Source: an uncultured Pseudokineococcus sp. (lineage in GTDB: Bacteria; Actinomycetota; Actinomycetes; Actinomycetales; Quadrisphaeraceae). From it: DNA of 64,000 nt. The stretch lies in assembly GCF_947495735.1 (NCBI RefSeq), contig NZ_CANMAA010000001.1, positions 372,001 to 436,000 on the forward strand. Direction: 5' to 3'. The notes under the pieces are model-generated. The model was not told the DNA's origin, searched no databases, and saw only the letters and a program-made list of their open reading frames with translations. Below are positions 53,087-64,000 of the stretch, in pieces; the stretch's first letter is position 1, and each line of letters opens with the position of its first letter. The translations under genes and the position numbers were made by a program.

Positions 53087-53814
53087 CGGGCCCGGCCGGC
53101 CCGGGTGACTCCGCCGGCCCGGTGGCCCACGGCCGGCCCGTGCGGCTCCTGCTCGTCGACGACCAGGCGCTCGTGCGCAGCGGCTTCCGGATGATCCTCG
53201 AGCTCGAGCCCGACCTGGAGGTCGTCGGCGAGGCGGCCGACGGGCGGCAGGCCGTCGAGGCGGCTGCGCGCCTGCGGCCCGACGTCGTCCTCATGGACGT
53301 TCAGATGCCGGTGCTCGACGGCGTGGCGGCCACGGCGGAGGTCGTGGCCGCGGGCAGCGGCCGCGTCGTCGTGCTGACGACGTTCGACCGCGACGACCAC
53401 CTCTTCGCCGCCCTGCGGGCGGGCGCGTCGGGCTTCCTGCTCAAGAACGCCGACCCGGACGAGCTCGTCGCCGCGGTGCGCGCCGTCGCCCGGGGCCACG
53501 CCCTGCTGGCCCCGGAGGTCACCCGCCGGGTGGTCGAGCGCTTCAGCGCCCCGTCCGGCGCGGCCTTCCGCCCGGAGCTGGTCGCCGGGCTCACCGACCG
53601 CGAGCGCGGCGTCCTGCGGCTCGTCGCCCGGGGCCTGTCGAACGCCGAGGTCGCGGCCGAGCTGGTCCTCGGCGAGGCCACCGTCAAGACGCACGTGTCC
53701 CGGGTGCTCCTGAAGCTCGGCGTCCGCGACCGCGTGCAGGCCGTCGTCCTCGCCTACGAGAGCGGCCTCGTGCGGCCCGGCGGCGACGACGCGGGGGAGC
53801 GCCCGCCCGGCTGA
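53083..53814 (+). CDS. NarL/FixJ family response regulator
   Basis: A 243-residue regulator. The receiver (residues 20-140) has the acidic pair in LLVDDQALVR, phospho-acceptor aspartate in VVLMDVQMPVLDG, threonine in VVLTTF and lysine in GFLLKNADPDEL. The LuxR-type HTH is LTDRERGVLRLVARGLSNAEVAAELVLGEATVKTHVSRVLLKLGVRDRVQAVVLAYE. It is coupled to the kinase gene. The ABC exporter genes begin 180 bases downstream on the same strand, a common arrangement where the pair induces its own transporter. Confidence 0.95.
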   Translation: MTGPAGPGDSAGPVAHGRPVRLLLVDDQALVRSGFRMILELEPDLEVVGEAADGRQAVEAAARLRPDVVLMDVQMPVLDGVAATAEVVAAGSGRVVVLTTFDRDDHLFAALRAGASGFLLKNADPDELVAAVRAVARGHALLAPEVTRRVVERFSAPSGAAFRPELVAGLTDRERGVLRLVARGLSNAEVAAELVLGEATVKTHVSRVLLKLGVRDRVQAVVLAYESGLVRPGGDDAGERPPG

Positions 53815-53994
53815 GCCCTGCGGGACGAGCCCTCTCGGGCGGGCCTCGCGGCCCACGGCAGCGCCCTCGCCTCCGCCGTGCGGGGGAGGGGCGCGTCGCC
53901 GTCGCGGGGGACGCGGCCGGTGGCCCCGGGCTCCTAGCGTCGTCGACGGACGGCGGCCGACCACGGGCCGCCCGCGACGAGGGAGGTGGTGGCC

Positions 53995-54890
53995 GTGCTC
54001 GCGGCCAGCGGTCTCACCCGTCGCTTCGGCGACCGGACCGTGCTCGACGGGGTGGACCTCGAGGTCCACCCCGGGCGCATGACCGGGTTCGTCGGGGCGA
54101 ACGGTGCCGGCAAGACGACGACGATGCGCATCCTGCTCGGGGTGCTGGCGCCGAGCGCCGGCGAGGTCTCCTGGGACGGGCGGCCGGTGACCGCGGCCGA
54201 CCGGCGGTCCTTCGGCTACATGCCCGAGGAGCGCGGGCTCTACCCGAAGCAGCGGGTGGCCGAGCAGCTCGTCCACTTCGGCCGGCTCCACGCCATGAGC
54301 CGCGCCACCGCGGAGCGCACGGTCGCCGACCTGCTCGAGCGCCTGGACCTGGCCGCCCACGCCGACGACAAGCTCGAGAGCCTGTCCCTGGGCAACCAGC
54401 AGCGGGCGCAGATCGCCGCGGCGCTCGTGCACGGGCCGACGGCGCTCGTGCTCGACGAGCCCTTCAGCGGCCTGGACCCCCTCGCGGTCGACGCGATGGC
54501 GGCGCTGCTGCGCGACGAGGTGGCCCGCGGGGTGCCCGTCCTGTTCTCCTCCCACCAGCTCGACCTCGTCGAGCGCCTGTGCGACGACGTCGTCGTCCTG
54601 GCGCACGGGCGGCGCGTGGCCGCGGGGACCGTCGAGGAGCTGCGCTCCGGCGGCCCGGCGCGCGTGCGGCTCGAGGTCGCCGCGGCGGGGACCGGCGCCG
54701 CCGACCTCGGCTGGGTCCGGGACGTGCCCGGCGTGGAGGTGGCCGACGTCGACGGCGGCGCGGCCCTGTTCTCGGTGGTCGAGCCGGGGGCCGACCAGCG
54801 GGTCCTCGCGGAGGCCCTGCGCCGCGGACCGGTGCGCTCCTTCACCCCCGTCGTCCCGCCGCTGTCCGAGGTCTTCCGGGAGGTCGTCCG

Positions 54891-54894
<4 letters not shown>
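53995..54894 (+). CDS. NatA-like ABC transporter ATP-binding protein
   Basis: A 299-residue ABC ATPase. Walker A is VGANGAGKTTTMRIL, the signature-like motif LSLGNQQRAQIAAALVHG, Walker B TALVLDEPFSGLDP, and the switch histidine in LFSSHQLDLVERL. The LSLGNQQR signature and the C-terminal domain resemble NatA (sodium export) and related drug or antimicrobial-peptide efflux ATPases. Of three close GTG codons at 53986, 53989 and 53995, the last is chosen as it has GGAGG at eight bases. Its partner permease overlaps by ATGA. Confidence 0.9.
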
Positions 54895-59076
<4,182 letters not shown>

Positions 59077-59088
59077 CACCCGGCACCA

Positions 59089-59132
59089 CCGGCGGCGCGG
59101 CGCCCGCACCCGTGCGGGCGCCGCGCCGCCGG
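59089..59132 (+). terminator. 21-bp perfect stem between glnK and glnD
   Basis: CCGGCGGCGCGGCGCCCGCAC, split here as two arms with a CC loop, pairs perfectly with the 21 bases that follow. It begins 13 bases after the glnK stop. It may be a terminator that makes amt-glnK more abundant than glnD, or an RNA-stability element. Confidence 0.75.
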
Positions 59133-59236
59133 CGCGTCACCCTCCGACCACCCCGGGTGACTGATGACCACGCGCGGTCCCGACCGCGCGACGAGCGGGA
59201 CGGGACGCCCTCGGCGTCCGGGAGGACGGTGCGGCC

Positions 59237-61753
59237 ATGGGCGACAGCGGTGACGGCGCGCGGCGCCGCGACCTGCGCACGGAGCGCCTGGCGCTGGCGG
59301 TCCGGTCCGGGCTGGACGACCGCACGGCGGGACCGGCGCGCCGGGAGCGGCTGGCCGGGCTCGTCGACTCCTGGCTGGAGGACGTGTGGGCCGAGGCGAC
59401 GACGGCCTGCTCCGACGCCCCGGGCACGGGCCCCCGGCCCGGGGACCGCGGAGACGCGGACCCCTGGACGGCCGAGGCCCGCCGCGGCGGCGGGTCGGCG
59501 GGCGTCGCCCTCGTGGCCGTGGGCAGCCACGCCCGCCGCGAGGCCGGGCCCGCCAGCGACCTCGACCTCGTGCTCCTGCACGACGGCCGGACCCACGAGG
59601 CCGACGCGGTCTCCGCCCTCGCCGACCAGGTCTGGTACCCGGTGTGGGACGCGGGGCTGCGGCTGGACCACTCCGTGCGCTCCGTCGCGGACTGCCGGCA
59701 GGTCGCGGCGGACGACGTGGCCGCCGCGATCGGCCTGCTCGACCTGCGTCCCGTCGCGGGGGACGCCGGCATGGCGCTGCACGCCCGCGAGGCGCTGCGC
59801 GAGGACTGGCGGCGCACGGCGCGCCGCCGCCTGCCGGAGCTGCTGGCGTCGGCGGCCGAGCGCGCGGCCGCCCACGGCGAGCTCGCCTACCTCCTCGAGG
59901 GCGACCTCAAGGAGGCCCGCGGCGGCCTCCGGGACGCCGTCGTGCTGCAGTCCCTGGTCGCGAGCTGGCTGGCCGACGCCCCGCACGGCGCGGCCGGGGA
60001 GGCCCGGCTGCGCCTGCTCGACGTGCGCGACGCCCTCCACGCGGTGACGGGGCGGCCGGGGGAGCGGCTGCTCCTGCACGAGCAGGACGCCGTGGCCGTC
60101 GCCATGGGCCTCGACGACGCGGACGCCCTGCTCGCCGACGTCGCGCTCGCCGCGCGCTCGCTGGCGTGGGCGCTGGACGTCACGGCGCGTCGGGCCACCG
60201 GCGCCGCGACGACGCGCCGCGGCTGGCGGCGCCGGCGCCCGGTGCAGCGCGCCGTCGAGAGCGACCTCGTCGAGCACGAGGGGGAGCTGTGCCTGGGCGC
60301 CGCGGCGCGGCCGTCCGCGGACCCCACCCTGGCCCTGCGCGCCGCCGCGGCGGCGGCCCGCGACGGCCTGCCGCTCTCCCCGGTGACCGCCGGCCACCTC
60401 GCCACGGGGTCCGCGCCCCTCCCCGCCCCCTGGCCGGGACCGGCGCGCACGGCCCTGATGGAGCTGCTCGGCACCGGTGAGCGGCAGGTCCCGGTCTGGG
60501 AGACGCTCGACCAGGTCGGCCTGGTGACGGCGTGGTTCCCCGAGTGGGCGGCGGTCCGCAACCGCCCCCAGCGCACCGTGGTCCACCGGCACACCGTCGA
60601 CCGCCACCTCGTCGAGACGTGCGTGCAGGCGGCCGACCGGCTCGGGGACGTGGCCCGCCCGGACCTGCTGCTGCTGACCTGCCTGCTGCACGACCTCGGC
60701 AAGGTCGCCGGCGCCCGCGACCACAGCGAGGTGGGCGCACCGCTCGCCGAGGCCGTCGCCCGCCGCACCGGGCTGCCGGAGGAGGACGTCGCGGTGGTGC
60801 GCCGCCTGGTGCGCCACCACCTGGCGCTGGTCGACCTCGCGACGCGCCGGGACCCCGACGACCCGCGGACGGTCGAGGAGCTGGTGGAGGTGGTGGACGG
60901 CCGCGAGGACGTCCTGGACCTGCTGCGCGCGCTCACCGAGGCGGACGCGCGAGCGGCGGGCCCCGCGGCGTGGACGGCCTGGCGCCGGCGCCTCGTCGAC
61001 GACCTCGTGGCCCGTGCGCGCTCGGCCCTGCAGGGCCGCGAGCCGCCCGGACCGGCCCCGCTGACCGCCGCCGAGCGCGGCCTGGTCGCCGCCGTGCTCG
61101 CCGACGGCGGCCCGCGCGTGGAGACCAGCCCCCTGCTCGGGCTCCACGGCGTGACCGTGGTGGCACCGGACCGGCCGGGCCTGTTCGGCGACGTCGCCGG
61201 CCTGCTCGCGGCGCACGGCGCCACCGTGCGCTCGGCGCTGGTGCGCACGGTCGACGGGGTGGCCGTGGACACCTGGTGGGTCCACACCAGCCGCGGGCTC
61301 CCGGACCCGGCGGTGCTGCGCACCGACCTGCTCCGGCTGGGCTCGGGGGACACCTCGGTGCTCGAGCGCCTCGAGCGGCGCGACGCCGGGTGGCGACCGC
61401 CGCGGCTGGCCGCGGACGCCGCCGCCCGCGTGCTCCTGGTGCCCGGCGCCTCGAGCGAGGCCACGGTCGTCGAGGTCCGGGCCCCCGACCGCCCCCGGCT
61501 CCTGCACCGCCTCGGCAGCGCGCTGCGCGACGAGGGGGTGGACGTGCGCAGCGCGCACGTCGCCACCCACTCCGCGCGGGCGGTGGACGTCCTCTACCTG
61601 TGCGAGCCCGGCGGCGGCGCCCTGAGCCCGGGGCGCACGGCGCGCGTCGTCGGCGTCCTCACCGACGCCGCCTCCGGCGAGCCGCAGGCGCCCCCCGGCC
61701 CCGGTGCGGGGCCCGCGCCCCGAGCAGGACGGGAGCGCCGGGCCGACGGGTAG
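59237..61753 (+). CDS. glnD: PII nucleotidyltransferase/deadenylylase
   Basis: An 838-residue bifunctional enzyme that modifies and demodifies PII in response to glutamine. The nucleotidyltransferase motif is [20 protein letters not shown] near residue 95. GlnE/D-type helices follow, including [20 protein letters not shown]. The HD domain has [11 protein letters not shown] and [10 protein letters not shown]. Two ACT domains occupy the C-terminus ([24 protein letters not shown] and [24 protein letters not shown]). ATG at 59237 has an AGGACGG site. It is 160 bases after glnK, behind a strong hairpin. Confidence 0.95.
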   Translation: MGDSGDGARRRDLRTERLALAVRSGLDDRTAGPARRERLAGLVDSWLEDVWAEATTACSDAPGTGPRPGDRGDADPWTAEARRGGGSAGVALVAVGSHARREAGPASDLDLVLLHDGRTHEADAVSALADQVWYPVWDAGLRLDHSVRSVADCRQVAADDVAAAIGLLDLRPVAGDAGMALHAREALREDWRRTARRRLPELLASAAERAAAHGELAYLLEGDLKEARGGLRDAVVLQSLVASWLADAPHGAAGEARLRLLDVRDALHAVTGRPGERLLLHEQDAVAVAMGLDDADALLADVALAARSLAWALDVTARRATGAATTRRGWRRRRPVQRAVESDLVEHEGELCLGAAARPSADPTLALRAAAAAARDGLPLSPVTAGHLATGSAPLPAPWPGPARTALMELLGTGERQVPVWETLDQVGLVTAWFPEWAAVRNRPQRTVVHRHTVDRHLVETCVQAADRLGDVARPDLLLLTCLLHDLGKVAGARDHSEVGAPLAEAVARRTGLPEEDVAVVRRLVRHHLALVDLATRRDPDDPRTVEELVEVVDGREDVLDLLRALTEADARAAGPAAWTAWRRRLVDDLVARARSALQGREPPGPAPLTAAERGLVAAVLADGGPRVETSPLLGLHGVTVVAPDRPGLFGDVAGLLAAHGATVRSALVRTVDGVAVDTWWVHTSRGLPDPAVLRTDLLRLGSGDTSVLERLERRDAGWRPPRLAADAAARVLLVPGASSEATVVEVRAPDRPRLLHRLGSALRDEGVDVRSAHVATHSARAVDVLYLCEPGGGALSPGRTARVVGVLTDAASGEPQAPPGPGAGPAPRAGRERRADG

Positions 61754-61756
61754 CCT
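61751..61756 (+). promoter_or_regulatory. -10 hexamer of ffh (leaderless)
   Basis: TAGCCT overlaps the glnD stop (TAG) and is followed by six bases and the GTG at 61763. Confidence 0.55.
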
Positions 61757-61762
61757 CGGGGC

Positions 61763-63367
61763 GTGTTCTCCAACCTCTCCGACCGCCTGTCGGCCACCTT
61801 CAAGGGCCTGCGCGGCAAGGGGCGCCTGTCCGAGGCCGACGTCGACGCGACCGTGCGCGAGATCCGCCGCGCGCTGCTGGACGCGGACGTCGCCCTGCCC
61901 GTCGTGCGCCGGTTCACCGCCACCGTGCGCGAGCGCGCGCTCTCCGCGGAGGTCTCCGGCGCGCTGAACCCGGCGCAGCAGGTCGTCAAGATCGTCCACG
62001 AGGAGCTCGTGGGCGTCCTCGGCGGGCAGACCCGGCGCATGCGGTTCGCCAAGAACCCGCCGACGGTCATCATGCTCGCCGGCCTCCAGGGCGCCGGGAA
62101 GACGACGCTGGCCGGCAAGCTGGGCCGCTGGCTGCACGAGCAGGGCCACGCGCCGCTGCTGGTGGCCGCCGACCTCCAGCGCCCCAACGCGGTCACCCAG
62201 CTGCAGGTCGTGGGGGAGCGGGCGGGCGTCAGCGTCTTCGCCCCCGAGCCGGGCAACGGCGTGGGCGACCCCGTGGACGTGGCCCGCCGCGGCGTGGCCG
62301 CCGCCCGCGAGCGCCACCACGACGTCGTCGTCGTCGACACCGCCGGCCGCCTCGGCGTGGACGCCGAGATGATGCAGCAGGCCGCCGACATCCGCGCCGC
62401 GGTCGACCCCGACGAGGTCCTCTTCGTCGTCGACGCGATGATCGGCCAGGACGCCGTCACCACGGCGCAGGCCTTCCTCGAGGGCGTCGAGCTGACCGGC
62501 GTCGTCCTCTCCAAGCTGGACGGCGACGCCCGCGGCGGCGCCGCGCTGTCGGTGGCCTCGGTCACCGGCCGTCCGGTGATGTTCGCGTCCACGGGCGAGG
62601 GCCTGAAGGACTTCGAGGTCTTCCACCCCGACCGGATGGCCTCGCGCATCCTCGACATGGGCGACGTCCTGACGCTCATCGAGCAGGCCGAGAAGGCCTT
62701 CGACGCCGACCAGGCGCAGGACCTCGCCTCGCGGTTCGCCAGCGGCGAGGACTTCACGCTCGACGACTTCCTCGTGCAGATGCAGGGCCTGCGCAACATG
62801 GGCTCGATCAAGAAGATGCTGGGGATGCTGCCCGGCATGGGGGAGCTCCGCGAGCAGCTGGAGAGCTTCGACGAGCGGGAGATCGACCGCATCGAGGCGA
62901 TCGTGCGCTCGATGACGCCGCTGGAGCGCCGGTCGCCCAAGGTGCTCAACGGCTCCCGCCGCGCCCGCATCGCCAGGGGCTCCGGGCGCACCGTGACCGA
63001 CGTCAACCAGCTGCTCGACCGGTTCGCCGACGCGCAGAAGATGATGCGCTCGATGCGCCAGGGCGGCGGCGGCATGCCGGGCACGGCGGGCCTGCCGGGC
63101 ATGGGCGGCGGTCGCGGGGGCCCGGGCGGCGGCATGGGGGGGCTGCCCGGCGGCGGCAAGAAGTCGAAGGGCAGGACGGCGCCGCCGCCCAAGAAGGGCA
63201 AGGCCAAGTCGGGCAACCCGGCGAAGCGGGCCCAGCAGGAGAGGGACGCGCCCGTGCGCAGCGCGCCCGCGGCGGGGTCGGCCTTCGGCCTCACCCCCCA
63301 GCAGGCCGATCAGCTGCCCGACGACCTCGAGCTGCCCCCGGGCTTCGAGAAGTTCCTCGGCCGGTAG
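61763..63367 (+). CDS. ffh: signal recognition particle protein Ffh
   Basis: A 534-residue SRP54 GTPase. The N domain contains VFSNLSDRLSATFKGLRGKG. G1 is LAGLQGAGKTTLAGKLG, followed by AADLQRPNAVTQL, DTAGRLGVDAEMM, SKLDGDARGGAAL and GEGLKDFEVFHPDRMASRILDMGD. The methionine-rich M domain (residues 320-440) includes LRNMGSIKKMLGMLPGM and RIARGSGRTVTDVNQLLDRFADAQKMMRSMR for 4.5S RNA and signal-sequence binding. The tail is Gly/Met/Lys-rich and ends in an acidic segment and GFEKFLGR. It works with FtsY, encoded 10 kb upstream. Confidence 0.96.
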   Translation: MFSNLSDRLSATFKGLRGKGRLSEADVDATVREIRRALLDADVALPVVRRFTATVRERALSAEVSGALNPAQQVVKIVHEELVGVLGGQTRRMRFAKNPPTVIMLAGLQGAGKTTLAGKLGRWLHEQGHAPLLVAADLQRPNAVTQLQVVGERAGVSVFAPEPGNGVGDPVDVARRGVAAARERHHDVVVVDTAGRLGVDAEMMQQAADIRAAVDPDEVLFVVDAMIGQDAVTTAQAFLEGVELTGVVLSKLDGDARGGAALSVASVTGRPVMFASTGEGLKDFEVFHPDRMASRILDMGDVLTLIEQAEKAFDADQAQDLASRFASGEDFTLDDFLVQMQGLRNMGSIKKMLGMLPGMGELREQLESFDEREIDRIEAIVRSMTPLERRSPKVLNGSRRARIARGSGRTVTDVNQLLDRFADAQKMMRSMRQGGGGMPGTAGLPGMGGGRGGPGGGMGGLPGGGKKSKGRTAPPPKKGKAKSGNPAKRAQQERDAPVRSAPAAGSAFGLTPQQADQLPDDLELPPGFEKFLGR

Positions 63368-63374
63368 GACGGCC

Positions 63375-64000
63375 GTGGCCCAGGTGCTGCACCTGACCGG
63401 GCGGGTCCTGCGAGGCCCCGGCACCGGCGGCGACGAGGACGTCGCCTCGGGGCTGTGGGTGCTCGGCGGCCGGCTCACCTGGACCCGGCCGCCGGGCGAC
63501 CACGACGTCACCGAGATCGACGGCTGGGTGGTCCCCGGCCTGGTGGACGCGCACTGCCACATCGGGCTCGGCCCCTCCGGGCAGGTCGACGCCGAGACGG
63601 CGCAGGAGCAGGCGCGCGCCGACCGGGACGCGGGCGCGCTCCTGCTGCGCGACGCGGGCTCGCCCGCCGACACCCGGTGGGTGGCCGAGCGCGACGACCT
63701 CCCCCGCCTGGTGCGCGCGGGCCGCCACGTGGCGCGCACGCGCCGCTACCTGCGCGGGTTCGCCGAGGAGGTGGAGCCGCCCCGGCTGGCCGAGGAGGTC
63801 CGGCGCCAGGCCCGCCGCGGCGACGGCTGGGTCAAGGTCGTCGGCGACTGGATCGACCGCGACGCCGGCGACCTCGCCCCCTGCTGGTCGCGGGAGGACC
63901 TCGTGGCCGCGGCGGACGCCGCCCACGCCGAGGGCGCGCGGATCACGGCGCACGTCTTCGGGGCGCAGGCGCTGGCCGACGTCCTGGCGGCCGGCTTCGA
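63375..64000 (+). CDS. amidohydrolase, partial at window end
   Basis: The first 208 residues of a metal-dependent amidohydrolase; the gene runs off the window. The metal-binding DAHCHIG is near residue 58. GWVKVVGDW and AHAEGARITAHVFG supply the carbamylated-lysine-like and later histidine positions. A cysteine stands between the two histidines. The gene follows ffh by seven bases and matches Rv2915c by position. The substrate is unknown; members include imidazolonepropionases and prolidases. Confidence 0.85.
   Translation, partial: MAQVLHLTGRVLRGPGTGGDEDVASGLWVLGGRLTWTRPPGDHDVTEIDGWVVPGLVDAHCHIGLGPSGQVDAETAQEQARADRDAGALLLRDAGSPADTRWVAERDDLPRLVRAGRHVARTRRYLRGFAEEVEPPRLAEEVRRQARRGDGWVKVVGDWIDRDAGDLAPCWSREDLVAAADAAHAEGARITAHVFGAQALADVLAAGF

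Overview
The window is a very GC-rich (well over 70 percent) chromosomal segment from an actinomycete. The evidence is GTG starts on about half the genes, a coenzyme F420 gene (cofC/fbiD), a mycothiol-dependent-isomerase-like protein, NdgR/LtbR-type control of leuCD, and HU with a long lysine-rich tail. Gene order from leuB to ffh follows, with insertions and losses, the order I remember from Mycobacterium tuberculosis: leuB, FAH hydrolase, gltX, tRNA-Gln/tRNA-Glu, IclR regulator, leuC, leuD, hup, cofC, gpsA, ddl, DUF3515 protein, thiL, recG, rsmD, coaD, DUF177, rpmF, rnc, mutM, acyP, smc, ftsY, amt, glnK, glnD, ffh, amidohydrolase. A Kineosporiaceae-like genus is a guess; no rRNA or other marker here fixes the genus.

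Layout. Bases 1-3484 are accessory: a LysR regulator, a secreted AMIN-like protein, a MhuD-type heme-degrading monooxygenase coupled to a membrane protein, and an alpha/beta hydrolase. Bases 3515-13208 hold branched-chain amino acid genes (leuB, ilvE, leuC, leuD and the divergent regulator ndgR) with gltX, two tRNAs, a DNA glycosylase and an FAH-family protein. A ten-copy, 41-bp tandem array lies between the tRNAs and ndgR. Bases 13416-24526 carry hup, murA, cofC, gpsA, a pentapeptide-repeat protein, a trans-sulfuration enzyme, a frameshifted DUF2071 gene, ddl, a DUF3515 lipoprotein, a stand-alone Lrp ligand-binding domain, thiL and rpmB. Bases 24822-30236 are a coupled run recG, ABC ATPase, membrane partner, rsmD. 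Bases 30314-34851 are minus-strand accessory genes (DUF3995, HAD phosphatase, abgT, M20 amidohydrolase). Bases 34970-43940 run coaD, secreted protein, DUF177, rpmF, rnc, mutM, acyP, then an inserted frameshifted nuclease-like gene between two copies of a hairpin repeat, then smc. Bases 43983-49684 are accessory: a P-loop kinase, an unknown protein, a decayed methyltransferase, an XRE regulator divergent from map, and three enzymes. Bases 50395-64000 hold ftsY, a NarL-type two-component system, a NatA-like exporter, an acetamidase/formamidase, amt-glnK-glnD, ffh and the start of an amidohydrolase.

How it works together. The conserved backbone covers leucine synthesis, wall precursors (murA, ddl), translation (tRNAs, gltX, L28, L32), chromosome organisation (hup, smc), SRP targeting (ftsY, ffh) and nitrogen sensing (amt, glnK, glnD). 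Tight coupling by ATGA/GTGA overlaps is common. At least twelve genes have a TANNNT hexamer 6-7 bases before the start codon, the expected arrangement for leaderless mRNAs. All three broken genes I found are accessory genes inserted into the conserved order; the backbone genes read intact.
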